Origin: LMUY01 sp965198895
GTDB lineage: Bacteria; Pseudomonadota; Alphaproteobacteria; Acetobacterales; Acetobacteraceae
DNA length: 64,000 nt
Assembly: GCA_965198895.1 (NCBI GenBank)
Contig: OZ240676.1
Span: forward strand, 4,588,001 to 4,652,000
Direction of reading: 5' to 3'
This document shows, one piece after another, positions 42,352-50,544 of the stretch; positions within the stretch are counted from its first letter, which is position 1, and each line of letters starts with the position of its first letter. The notes beneath the pieces were generated by a model that worked only from the letters and a program-made list of their open reading frames with translations, was not told the DNA's origin and made no database searches. Made by a program: the position numbers and the translations under genes.

Positions 42352-42621
42352 ATGACACGGATTTTCTCTCTCGCTGCTGTCTTCGGTGTTGCCTTGGCGC
42401 TCCCGGCGTTGGCGCAGAACGGGCCGGTCAGCACGACCGGCCATGTCGCTCGCACCACCGTCCACACGAGCGGGCACGTGGCGAGCACGACGGTCAGAAC
42501 GGCGGGCCATGTGACCACCGGAGTTGTGGGCACCGCTGGCAGCGTCGCGAACACGACCGTTCGCACGGCTGGTAGCGTGGCAAACGGCGTCACCGGGGCG
42601 GTCGCGCACATCATCCCCTAA
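42352..42621 (+). CDS. Small exported protein with 11-residue tandem repeats
   Basis: 89 residues from ATG 42352 (GTG 42346 in frame; AAGAAGG upstream serves either). Signal peptide to about residue 22 (ALPALA). The whole mature protein is five copies of an 11-residue unit, T-(S/A)-G-(H/S)-V-A-x-T-T-V-x, starting TGHVARTTVH, then SGHVASTTVR, AGHVTTGVVG, AGSVANTTVR, AGSVANGVTG. Regular alternating Val/Thr suggests an amphipathic helix or beta-solenoid-like structure, possibly surface- or membrane-associated. No family recognised. Confidence 0.65.
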   Translation: MTRIFSLAAVFGVALALPALAQNGPVSTTGHVARTTVHTSGHVASTTVRTAGHVTTGVVGTAGSVANTTVRTAGSVANGVTGAVAHIIP

Positions 42622-42674
42622 GGTCGCGTCCGCAAGGTTTTTATCGTAGCGTCGGCTTCGACGAGGGAGCCGAC

Positions 42675-43565
42675 ATGTCCAACTGTTTGCTAAGAACCAA
42701 GCTGGTGAAGCGCGAATTCTTTTACGCGCCTGGCATACAGGACATGATAACGGCTGTCATTGCCAAGGAACTCGCCTTCGACGTCGTCTACGCGTCCGGC
42801 TATTGGCTGACCGCCTCGGCGCTTGGCCTGCCGGACGCCGGGATCGCTTCTTTTACGCAGATGCTGGACCGGGTCGAGACGCTGGCGCGCACGGTGGGCG
42901 CTCAGGACGGGGGACCGGCGGTTATCGCCGATGCCGACACCGGATATGGCGGATTGCTCAACGTGCATCACACCGTGCGTGGCTACGAGAAGGTTGGGGC
43001 GAGCGCCATCCAGCTCGAGGATCAAGAATTCCCAAAGAAGTGCGGCCATACCCCGTTCAAGCGGATCGTGCCGACGAGCACCATGGTCGCCAAGATCAAG
43101 GTCGCGCTGGACGCCCGGCTCGACCCTGAAAACACCCTGATCATCGCCCGCACCGACGCCCGGCAGTCCGAAGGCTTCGACGGGGCCTTGCGGCGTGCCG
43201 AGGCCTATGCCGACGCCGGTGCCGACATCGTTTTCGTCGAGGCGCTAACCAGCGAGGACGAAATGCGGCGGGCATGTGCCGCGATCGGTCGCCCGATGAT
43301 GGCCAACATGGCCGATGGTGGGAAGACGCCGATCCGCTCGGCGGCCGAACTGGAAAGGCTGGGGTATGCCTGCGCGATCTACCCGGCCATGACCGCACTG
43401 GCCGCCGCCGCCGCCGTCCGCCATGCCCTTAAGCGCTTGGTCGAGACCGGAACCAGCGTCAACGCCGACGTTCCGCTGCACGACTTCAACGCGTTCTGCA
43501 GCCTGATCGGCTTCGAAGACGTTTGGGCATTCGAGCGTCGCTGGGCGGATATCGAGCAGGGCTGA
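42675..43565 (+). CDS. Isocitrate lyase/PEP mutase superfamily enzyme
   Basis: 296 residues, an alpha/beta-barrel C-C bond lyase. ADADTGYGG (D86, D88 for Mg2+) and EDQEFPKKCGH (catalytic C123) are the superfamily's metal and lyase motifs. ARTDARQSEGFDGALRRAEAYADAGADIVFVEAL follows. KKCGH rules out PEP mutase and points to a lyase such as methylisocitrate or 2,3-dimethylmalate lyase, or oxaloacetate decarboxylase-like; it is too short to be AceA. Not adjacent to prp genes. Confidence 0.85.
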   Translation: MSNCLLRTKLVKREFFYAPGIQDMITAVIAKELAFDVVYASGYWLTASALGLPDAGIASFTQMLDRVETLARTVGAQDGGPAVIADADTGYGGLLNVHHTVRGYEKVGASAIQLEDQEFPKKCGHTPFKRIVPTSTMVAKIKVALDARLDPENTLIIARTDARQSEGFDGALRRAEAYADAGADIVFVEALTSEDEMRRACAAIGRPMMANMADGGKTPIRSAAELERLGYACAIYPAMTALAAAAAVRHALKRLVETGTSVNADVPLHDFNAFCSLIGFEDVWAFERRWADIEQG

Positions 43566-43676
43566 CGCCGCCCCTCCCCGCTGGCCAGGGAGGATTGCGC
43601 CCGCTTGATGGCTGTTTCGGGTTGTCCAGCCTACGCACTGTCGCCATGCTGGCACGTTGTAGCCAACGGAGCCGGC

Positions 43677-44855
43677 ATGGACCGCCTGAACGACCCACAA
43701 TCCGCCATCGCCGCGCACGCGGCTGAACTCGAGCCCCATTTGGTCGCGATCCGGCATGACCTGCATGCGCATCCGGAGCTGGCCTTCAATGAGATCCGCA
43801 CGGCAGGGATCGTCGCCGCGGAACTGGCGCGCCTCGGCATCGCGCACCGGACCGGGGTGGGGGGCACCGGCGTGGTCGGCACGATCGCGGGCGGCCAGCC
43901 AGGGCCTGTGCTCGTGATCCGCGCCGACATGGACGCCCTGCCGATCGCCGAACAGACCGGGCTGCCCTACGCCAGCACCGTGCCGGGCCTAATGCATGCG
44001 TGCGGGCACGACATCCATACCACCACACTGCTGGGCGTGGCCGAGGTGCTGAACCGCCTCTCGCCGCAGTTGCGCGGGAGCGTCCGCCTTATTTTCCAAC
44101 CGGCGGAGGAGGTCGCGGGCGGTGCGCTCGCCATGATGGCAGAGGGCGTGCTGGACGGCGTGGATATGGCGCTCGGCTTCCACAACTACCCGGACGTGCC
44201 GGTCGGGCAGTTCGGCTACGCCTATGGCGGCTCGCTCGCCAGCGTGGATATTTTCGACATCACGGTGCACGGCAAGTCGGGCCACGCCGCCTATCCCCAC
44301 AACGTGGTCGACCCGATCGTCGCCGCCGCCTCGCTGGTGACCCAGTTGCAGACCGTGGTGAGCCGCGAAACCCGCCCGACCCGGCCCTGCGTGGTCACCA
44401 TCGGCGCAATCCAGGGCGGCACGGCACACAACATCGTGCCGGATAGCGTGCTGCTGCGCGGGACCGTCCGCACGCTGCATCCCGAGACGCGGGACGACGC
44501 GGAGCAGTCGATCCGCCGGCTGTGCGCCGGGATCGCCGCCGGAATGCGGGTGCGCATCGACGTCGACTACGACCGGAAGTGCCCGCCGCTGGTGAACGAC
44601 GACGCCCTGCTGGACCGCGGCGTGCAAAGCGTTCGCGACCAGATGGGCGACGTGATCGAACTCGGGGAACCCAGTCTCGGCGGCGAGGATTTTGCCTTCA
44701 TGATGGAGGCGGTGCCGGGCCTGCACCTGCGCATCGGCTCGGGCGCACCCGGGCGGGAGGACAAGCTGCACAATTCCAACTACCAGCCCGACGATGCCTG
44801 CCTGGTCCAGGGCGTCCAGGCTTTGTCCCGCGTCGCCATGGATCTGCTGGGATGA
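43677..44855 (+). CDS. M20 family amidohydrolase
   Basis: 392 residues. Zinc-binding motifs: RHDLHAHPELAFNE, MHACGHDIHT, FQPAEEVAGGA (catalytic Glu pair) and GGEDFAFMMEAVPG; dimerisation-domain HGKSGHAAYPH. It hydrolyses N-acyl amino acids or related amides; close relatives are annotated as hippurate, amidohydrolase or N-acetyl-diaminopimelate deacetylase. The ATG has CGGAG 6 bases upstream. ATGA overlap with the next gene indicates an operon. Confidence 0.9.
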   Translation: MDRLNDPQSAIAAHAAELEPHLVAIRHDLHAHPELAFNEIRTAGIVAAELARLGIAHRTGVGGTGVVGTIAGGQPGPVLVIRADMDALPIAEQTGLPYASTVPGLMHACGHDIHTTTLLGVAEVLNRLSPQLRGSVRLIFQPAEEVAGGALAMMAEGVLDGVDMALGFHNYPDVPVGQFGYAYGGSLASVDIFDITVHGKSGHAAYPHNVVDPIVAAASLVTQLQTVVSRETRPTRPCVVTIGAIQGGTAHNIVPDSVLLRGTVRTLHPETRDDAEQSIRRLCAGIAAGMRVRIDVDYDRKCPPLVNDDALLDRGVQSVRDQMGDVIELGEPSLGGEDFAFMMEAVPGLHLRIGSGAPGREDKLHNSNYQPDDACLVQGVQALSRVAMDLLG

Positions 44856-45829
44856 AAATCTGCGTGTTCGGCGCCGGCGCCGTCGGCGGCCATTTCGCAG
44901 CGAGGCTTGCCAGGGGTGGTGCCGAGGTCTCCGTCGTCGCCCGTGGCCCGAATCTGGCGGCGATCAAGGCAAACGGCCTCACAATCCAGGCGCCGGACGA
45001 AACCTTCCACGCCTCGGTGGCCGCCAGTGACGATCCGGCGAATTTCGGCCCGCAAGACGCGATCATCGTCACGTTGAAAGGCCCGGCGCTGCCCGCTTTG
45101 GCCGCCAGCGCCGGCCCACTGCTCGGCCCAAACACGGCGGTGGTGTTCGCGATGAACGGCATCCCGTGGTGGTATTTCTACAAGGAGGGCGGCCCGCATG
45201 ATGGCCATCAGCTGCCAGGCCTCGATCCCGATGGCGCCGTGTGGCGAAACCTCGGGCCGGAGCGGGCGATCGGTGGCGTCGTGAACTCCGCCTGCACGGT
45301 CGTCGAGCCCGGCGTGATCTCGGTCGCCAACAAGGGCAGCCGCCTCACCATCGGTGAGCCCGACGGCACGGTATCGCAACGGGCCCAGGCGATCGCCGCC
45401 GCCCTGCGCGCCGGCGGCCTGGGCAGCGAGGCGGTGGGCGACATCCGCGACCACGTGTGGACCAAGTTGATGCTCAACCTCGGCGTCGGCCCGATGGGCG
45501 TGCTGACGGAGCTCCCCACCGCCGACTTGTTCGCCGAGGAGGCTTGCTGCGATGCCGTGCGCCGCATCGCCGTCGAGCTCGCGGCCGTGGTCGCCGCGAT
45601 GGGCTGCAAGGCGAAGATCGATCCGGAGGCGCAGATCACCAGCGGGCGCAAATCGACCCACACGTCGAGCATCGTCCAGGACCTGCAACTCGGCCGGCCG
45701 ATGGAGGCCGAGGCGCTGTTCGCCGCCCCGCTGGACTTGGCGCGGCTCGCCGGCGTGGCGACCCCTACGATGGACTTGCTGCTCGGCCTCGCGAAGCTGC
45801 GGGCGAGGTCGGCGGGGCTGTATCAGTAG
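44852..45829 (+). CDS. Ketopantoate reductase (ApbA/PanE) family protein
   Basis: 325 residues. NADPH Rossmann motif FGAGAVGGHFAARLARGG, then TLKGPALPALAAS, VFAMNGIPWWYFYKEGG, and the C-terminal helical domain with HVWTKLMLNLGVGPMGVLTE (catalytic Lys/Asn) and GRKSTHTSSIVQDLQLGRPMEAEAL (substrate Ser/Glu). It reduces a 2-keto acid, perhaps ketopantoate; the insert around WWYFYKEGG suggests a paralogue with another substrate. Coupled to the amidohydrolase by ATGA. Its last 7 bp overlap the convergent lipoprotein gene. Confidence 0.88.
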   Translation: MKICVFGAGAVGGHFAARLARGGAEVSVVARGPNLAAIKANGLTIQAPDETFHASVAASDDPANFGPQDAIIVTLKGPALPALAASAGPLLGPNTAVVFAMNGIPWWYFYKEGGPHDGHQLPGLDPDGAVWRNLGPERAIGGVVNSACTVVEPGVISVANKGSRLTIGEPDGTVSQRAQAIAAALRAGGLGSEAVGDIRDHVWTKLMLNLGVGPMGVLTELPTADLFAEEACCDAVRRIAVELAAVVAAMGCKAKIDPEAQITSGRKSTHTSSIVQDLQLGRPMEAEALFAAPLDLARLAGVATPTMDLLLGLAKLRARSAGLYQ

Positions 45830-46152
45830 CCCAGCGCCGGGTCGGGTGGCGTTGCGGTTGGCGCGGGTCCCAGCGGTTCGGCGGTAACCGGGGCCGGCGA
45901 CGCGTAGCCGTCCGGCACGTAGGGCGGCGGCAGGTCTGGCGGGAGGGCGTAGACGGGCGGCGGGTTGACGGCGTCACGAAGGTTGGTGCCGGCGTCCTGG
46001 ATCGCCTGTCCCGTCCGGTCGGTCGCCACGGCGAGCGCGCGCCCGGTGTTGACGCTGGCGTCGTAGAGCGATTGTCCTACACGCTGACCCACTACGTCGG
46101 GTGGCGCGCAGCCGGCGAGCGCCAGCATCATGAACACGGTCCAACGCGCCAT
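45823..46152 (-). CDS. Small lipoprotein
   Basis: 109 residues. AGGAGG lies 5 bases before ATG 46152. Signal with lipobox LALAGC gives a lipidated Cys at about residue 15; the next residues are APPDVV. A helical part (GQSLYDASVNTGRALAVATDRTGQAIQDAGTNLRDAV) with heptad-like spacing is followed by a Pro-rich tail of 45 residues. No family recognised; it resembles small outer-membrane lipoproteins that span toward peptidoglycan. Confidence 0.75.
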   Translation of the reverse strand: MARWTVFMMLALAGCAPPDVVGQRVGQSLYDASVNTGRALAVATDRTGQAIQDAGTNLRDAVNPPPVYALPPDLPPPYVPDGYASPAPVTAEPLGPAPTATPPDPALGY

Positions 46153-46204
46153 CGGCACCTCCTAACCAACGTCAGATCCTCCGCCTGAAGGAGGGGGAGG
46201 ATGG

Positions 46205-47164
46205 TCATACGATCGGCGGGTATTGCGGCTGATCCGTGGCGCCAGGCGGCATCGCGGTTTGTCCGAGCACCCACCCCTCCCAACGCTGCACCCAGGGATC
46301 CGGTGGCGCCGTGTCGGGGCGCCGGCCGTCCAGCACCGCGAGCACACAGAGCAGCCCGAGCAGGCTGTCGAACCGGTCCTCGCCGGCGGCATCCGTCCCG
46401 AAGCCGGATCCGATCGCATCGGTCAGGGCAGCCGATGGGGTGGCCCTCGCCTCGTTCAGCCGAGCGTGCAGCGCCTCCGCCAAGCGCGCGCGGTCGGATG
46501 GGCGCCGCTTGCTGCCGGCCATCCGCAGACCTTGTTGGCGCATGGCCTCGGCCGGGTACGTCTCGGCAATCGCCACCCTGCCTGGGCGCAGCAAGGACCG
46601 GAACGGCCCATCGAACGGCCATAGCGCCGGTGCATGCGGGCCGGCGAGTGCCGGCAGCAGCAGATCCTGCCACGCCGAGATCGCAGCCTTGCCGGACTGG
46701 TTGGCCCCAAGCGTCCAGAACAGCGGTGCGCCCGCCGGCCGTTCCGCCGTCGCCCGGTCGCACAGCCGGGACAGGCCCGAGGCATCGCCCAAGCCGAGCG
46801 CGCTAGCATGGGATAGCCGTGTCATCCCGGCACTGCCTCGTCTTGGATAGAATGGACGGTCGGGCGTGATCTCGGCCAGTGCGTCGCACACTGTGAAGAA
46901 GCCGGGCCGGCTCGCCAGTGCGCGGAGGAAATGGGAGAAGTCGGGCTCGGCCGCATGCTGGGCCGCATAAGCGCGGGGCAGACCGAGCGGGAAGTCCACC
47001 CCCAGCGCCACCGCGGCGCCGTCGGCCGTCAAGCGGCCGAGCAGGGTGCCGAGATCGCCGACGGGGCAGGGGGCCGCCACCGACCAGCCCGCTGGAACGC
47101 GCCGCGCCAGCGTCATCCAGCGCTTACGGGGATCGACGCTCCAGTCGGCGTGGGCGGCGATCAG
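46205..47164 (-). CDS. DUF429-like protein (predicted RNase H-fold)
   Basis: Up to 319 residues. AAHADWSVDPRKRWM at the N-terminus (acidic residue on the first strand), VALGVDFPLGLPRAYA, and VAIAETYPAEAMRQQGL with SDRARLAEALHARL near the end fit the DUF429 predicted nuclease fold. The conserved N-terminus begins right after the previous gene's stop and has no ATG, GTG or TTG nearby: CTG 47164 in a CTGA overlap gives the conserved strand, ATG 47116 would cut it off, and GTG 47287 lies inside the upstream gene. The CTG choice is an inference. Confidence 0.6.
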   Translation of the reverse strand: MIAAHADWSVDPRKRWMTLARRVPAGWSVAAPCPVGDLGTLLGRLTADGAAVALGVDFPLGLPRAYAAQHAAEPDFSHFLRALASRPGFFTVCDALAEITPDRPFYPRRGSAGMTRLSHASALGLGDASGLSRLCDRATAERPAGAPLFWTLGANQSGKAAISAWQDLLLPALAGPHAPALWPFDGPFRSLLRPGRVAIAETYPAEAMRQQGLRMAGSKRRPSDRARLAEALHARLNEARATPSAALTDAIGSGFGTDAAGEDRFDSLLGLLCVLAVLDGRRPDTAPPDPWVQRWEGWVLGQTAMPPGATDQPQYPPIV

Positions 47165-47382
47165 GTCTTCTTTTTCAAAGGTTCGTGCGCGCGATCCAGC
47201 AGGCGGGACAGCAGGCCCGGCTTGCGCGCTGGCTTGGCGGGCTTCGGCGCGGCTTCCGCAACCTGCTTCTGCTTCTGGTCCAACCACTTGTCGAGCGACA
47301 TGCCTGCTTTCACGGCGCGCTTGCGCTCATACTCACGCTGGGCGTCGGTCATCTGTCGGGTGGAGCGGGATTCACTGGCCAT
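47161..47382 (-). CDS. Small basic hypothetical protein
   Basis: 73 residues from ATG 47382. Contains REYERKRAVKAGMSLDKWLDQKQKQVAEAAPKPAKPARKPG and a Lys-rich end (PLKKKT). No signal or membrane segment. Divergent from the SDR gene, 45 bp between starts, and its stop overlaps the start region of the DUF429-like gene. A longer frame runs to 47439, but that part overlaps the SDR start. Confidence 0.55.
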   Translation of the reverse strand: MASESRSTRQMTDAQREYERKRAVKAGMSLDKWLDQKQKQVAEAAPKPAKPARKPGLLSRLLDRAHEPLKKKT

Positions 47383-47427
47383 ATCCGGCTTTTGACAAAA
47401 CAAAGCAGCGGGTTCAAGCGGCAGAGT

Positions 47428-48186
47428 ATGGATCTGCATCTATCTGGTAAACGCGCTCTCATCACCGGTGGCTCCAAGGGCATCGGCCGCGCCGCCGCCT
47501 TATCCCTCGCGGAGGCCGGTTGCGACCTGCTGCTCGCCGCGCGCGACCCGGCCGTGCTCGAGGACGCCGCCAGCCTGATCCGCAGCCGCCACCAGATCCG
47601 CGTCGAAACGACCGCCGCCGACCTGTCCCAGACCGCCGAGGTAGAGCGCCTTGCCGCCTCGGCGGGCGAGGTGGACATCCTGGTCAACAACGCCGGCGCG
47701 ATCCCCCCGGGCACCCTGTTGACGGTGGATGACGGGCGGTGGCGAGCGGCTTGGGACCTCAAGGTGTTCGGCTTCATCAGCCTCACCCGCGCGCTCTACC
47801 CGGCGTTGAAGGCAAGGGGCGGTGTCGTGGTGAACGTAATCGGCGCCGCGGGCGAGAGCTTCGACGCCAATTACATCGCGGGTAGCACGGGCAATGCGGC
47901 GCTGATGGCGTTCACCCGCGCCCTTGGCCGCGCGGCCCCGGCGGACGGCATGCGGGTGGTTGGGATCAACCCGGGCCCGGTCGCCACCGAGCGCATGACG
48001 ATGTTGCTGCGCGCCCGCGCCGAACGCGACCTGGGGGATCCCGAGCGCTGGGCCGAGTTGACCCGCACAATGCCCTTCGGCCGCGCCGCCACCCCCGAGG
48101 AAATCGGTGACGCCGTCGCCTTCCTGTCCAGCCCGCGCTCCGCCTACACGACGGGGACGATCGTCACGATCAACGGCGGCGGCTAG
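47428..48186 (+). CDS. Short-chain dehydrogenase/reductase family protein, atypical active site
   Basis: 252 residues. Classical SDR fold: ITGGSKGIGRAAALSLAEAG (cofactor loop TGxxxGIG), VDILVNNAGAIPPG (NNAG), VVVNVIGAAGES, NPGPVATERM and a C-terminal TIVTINGGG. The catalytic YxxxK is not canonical: the region reads NYIAGSTGNAALMAFTRALG, with no Lys four residues after the Tyr. It may use another substrate geometry or be non-catalytic. NAD(H) preference cannot be stated. Confidence 0.87.
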   Translation: MDLHLSGKRALITGGSKGIGRAAALSLAEAGCDLLLAARDPAVLEDAASLIRSRHQIRVETTAADLSQTAEVERLAASAGEVDILVNNAGAIPPGTLLTVDDGRWRAAWDLKVFGFISLTRALYPALKARGGVVVNVIGAAGESFDANYIAGSTGNAALMAFTRALGRAAPADGMRVVGINPGPVATERMTMLLRARAERDLGDPERWAELTRTMPFGRAATPEEIGDAVAFLSSPRSAYTTGTIVTINGGG

Positions 48187-48189
48187 TCG

Positions 48190-50340
48190 CTAGCCGGCCT
48201 TCGCTTCCCGCCGCCGGGCGTGGAGGATAAACTCGGTGTAGCCATTCGGCTGCGTCCGGCCCTTGAACACCAGGTCACAGGCCGCCTGGAACGCCGGGCC
48301 GTCGAAACCCGGGGCCATCGGCTTGTACAGCGGGTCGTCGGCGTTCTGCCGGTCCACCACCAGCGCCATGCGGCGGAGCGTCTGCGTGACCTGCTTCTCC
48401 GTCACGATGCCGTGGTGCAGCCAGTTCGCGATGTGCTGGCTGCTGATCCGCAGCGTCGCGCGGTCCTCCATCAGCCCGACGTCGTGGATGTCCGGCACCT
48501 TGGAACAGCCGACGCCCTGGTCGATCCAGCGGACGACGTAGCCGAGTATGCCCTGCGCGTTGTTGTCCAGCTCCGCCTGCACGTCGTCCGGCGCCCAGTT
48601 GGTCTGCGGGGCCAGCGGAATGGTCAGCAGGTCCGACAGCTTGGCAGCCGCGCGCTTGGTCAGCGCCTCCTGCCGCTCGGCGACGTTCACCTGGTGGTAA
48701 TGCAGCGCATGCAGGGTTGCGGCGGTCGGGGAGGGGACCCAGGCAGTGTTCGCACCCGCCTGGGGGTGGCCGATCTTCTGCACCAGCATGTCCGCCATCT
48801 TGTCAGGCGCGGCCCACATGCCCTTGCCGATCTGGGCGCGGCCGCGTAGCCCGGCGGCCAGGCCGATATCGACGTTGCGCGCCTCGTAGGCCGCGATCCA
48901 TGGCGTGTTCTTGATCTCGTTCTTGCGGATCATCGCGCCCGCTTCCATCGACGTGTGGATCTCGTCGCCGGTCCGGTCCAGGAAGCCGGTGTTGATGAAC
49001 GCCACCCGGTCGCGCGCGGCCTCGATCGAGGCCGCGAGGTTGGCGCTGGTGCGGCGCTCCTCGTCCATGATGCCCATCTTCAACGTCGCATGCGGCAGGC
49101 CCAGCATCTGCTCGACGCGGCCAAAAATTTCGCCGGCGAAGGCGACCTCCTCCGGGCCGTGCATCTTCGGCTTGACGATGTAGACCGAGCCCGCCCGGCT
49201 GTTCCGGCGCGCCTTCAGGTCGTGCATCGCAATTGCCGAGGTGACGGCTGCGTCCAGCATGCCCTCGGGGATCTCCTGGCCCTCGGCGTCCAGCACGGCG
49301 TCGGTGAACATGTGGTGTCCGACATTGCGGATCAGCATCAGGCTGCGGCCCGGCAAGCTCAGCGTGCCGCCGCCGGGTGCCGTGAAGGTCCGGTCCGCAT
49401 TGAGCGTGCGTTCCAGGGTCTTGCCGCCCTTTTCGAAGCTGGCGGACAGGCTGCCATCCATTAGCCCAAGCCAGTTGCGGTAGACGGCGACCTTGTCCTC
49501 GGCGTCTACGGCGGCGACGCTGTCCTCGCAATCCTGGATCGTGCTGATGGCCGACTCCATCACGACGTCGGCGAGTCCCGAGGGATCGCCCTTGCCGATC
49601 GGGTGGCTGCGGTCGATCAGCAGCTCGATGTGCAGGCCGTTATGCTTCAGCAGCACGGCTGTGGGGGCGGCGGGCTCGCCGTTGTAACCCGCGAACTGCG
49701 CCGGGTCGGCCAAGCCGGTCTGGCCACCGTTATGGCGCGCGATCAGGGCGCCGTTCTCCACCGCATAGCCCACCACGGGCGCGTGCGACCCGTGCGCCAG
49801 CGGCACCGCCTCGTCCAGGAAGGCTTTGGCCCGGGCCACCACCTTGGCGCCGCGAGCCGGGTTGAAGCCCTTGCCGCGGGCGGTGCCATCGGCATCATCG
49901 ATCGCGTCGGTGCCGTACAGCGCGTCGTACAGGCTGCCCCACCGCGCATTGGCTGCGTTCAGGGCGTAACGCGCGTTGCTGACCGGCACCACCAACTGCG
50001 GCCCGGCGATGGAGGCGATTTCGGCGTCCACGTTTGCGGTGGCGACACTGAAGGGCGCCGGCTCCGGCAGGAGATAACCGATGCCGCGCAGGAAGCCCTC
50101 ATAGGCCGCCTGGTCGTGGGGGGCGCCCTTGTGTTCGTCGTGCCAGGCATCGATCTGCGCCTGCAGCTCGTCCCGCCGGGCCAGCAGGGCTTTGTTGCGG
50201 GGCGCGAGATCGTGCAGCAGCGAGGCAAACCCGGACCAGAAGGCGTCGGCGGAGACACCGGTGCCCGGCAACGCCTCGGTCTCGAGGAAGGTGGCGAGCG
50301 CCGTAGCGACGTTCAGGCCGTGGATCGTTGTGCGGCTCAT
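48190..50340 (-). CDS. glcB: Malate synthase G
   Basis: 716 residues, the length of the G isoform. Condenses glyoxylate with acetyl-CoA to malate. HGLNVATALATFLETEALPGTGV starts the protein; the catalytic TIM barrel shows VMESAISTIQDCEDSVAAVDAEDK, SVYIVKPKMHGPEEVAFA, MGIMDEERRTSANLAASI, GAMIRKNEIKNTPWIAAYE and AWVPSPTAATLHALHYHQV. GGGAGG precedes ATG 50340. A monocistronic gene next to the SDR; no isocitrate lyase aceA is beside it. Confidence 0.97.
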   Translation of the reverse strand: MSRTTIHGLNVATALATFLETEALPGTGVSADAFWSGFASLLHDLAPRNKALLARRDELQAQIDAWHDEHKGAPHDQAAYEGFLRGIGYLLPEPAPFSVATANVDAEIASIAGPQLVVPVSNARYALNAANARWGSLYDALYGTDAIDDADGTARGKGFNPARGAKVVARAKAFLDEAVPLAHGSHAPVVGYAVENGALIARHNGGQTGLADPAQFAGYNGEPAAPTAVLLKHNGLHIELLIDRSHPIGKGDPSGLADVVMESAISTIQDCEDSVAAVDAEDKVAVYRNWLGLMDGSLSASFEKGGKTLERTLNADRTFTAPGGGTLSLPGRSLMLIRNVGHHMFTDAVLDAEGQEIPEGMLDAAVTSAIAMHDLKARRNSRAGSVYIVKPKMHGPEEVAFAGEIFGRVEQMLGLPHATLKMGIMDEERRTSANLAASIEAARDRVAFINTGFLDRTGDEIHTSMEAGAMIRKNEIKNTPWIAAYEARNVDIGLAAGLRGRAQIGKGMWAAPDKMADMLVQKIGHPQAGANTAWVPSPTAATLHALHYHQVNVAERQEALTKRAAAKLSDLLTIPLAPQTNWAPDDVQAELDNNAQGILGYVVRWIDQGVGCSKVPDIHDVGLMEDRATLRISSQHIANWLHHGIVTEKQVTQTLRRMALVVDRQNADDPLYKPMAPGFDGPAFQAACDLVFKGRTQPNGYTEFILHARRREAKAG

Positions 50341-50544
50341 GGTTATCCTCCCTGCTAGGGCGCCCGTTCTTCCTGGCTGCGCGGCACTTGTCGAGGGGGC
50401 GGCTGGCGGTTTCCCGTCATCCACCCCTGCCGGTCGCCGGGAGGCGTCATGCCCTGCAACGCAAGGCTGCGGGTTTAGGTTGAAGCCCGTGTTCGCGATA
50501 GGTGGTGCAACCCGTCATTTGCTCGGCGCGGACACCTTGCGGGC

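Noticed and set aside
42675..43565. Isocitrate lyase-family gene considered as the aceA partner of malate synthase
   Set aside because: At 296 residues it is much shorter than AceA and lies 5 kb away; KKCGH is shared by several lyases of the superfamily.
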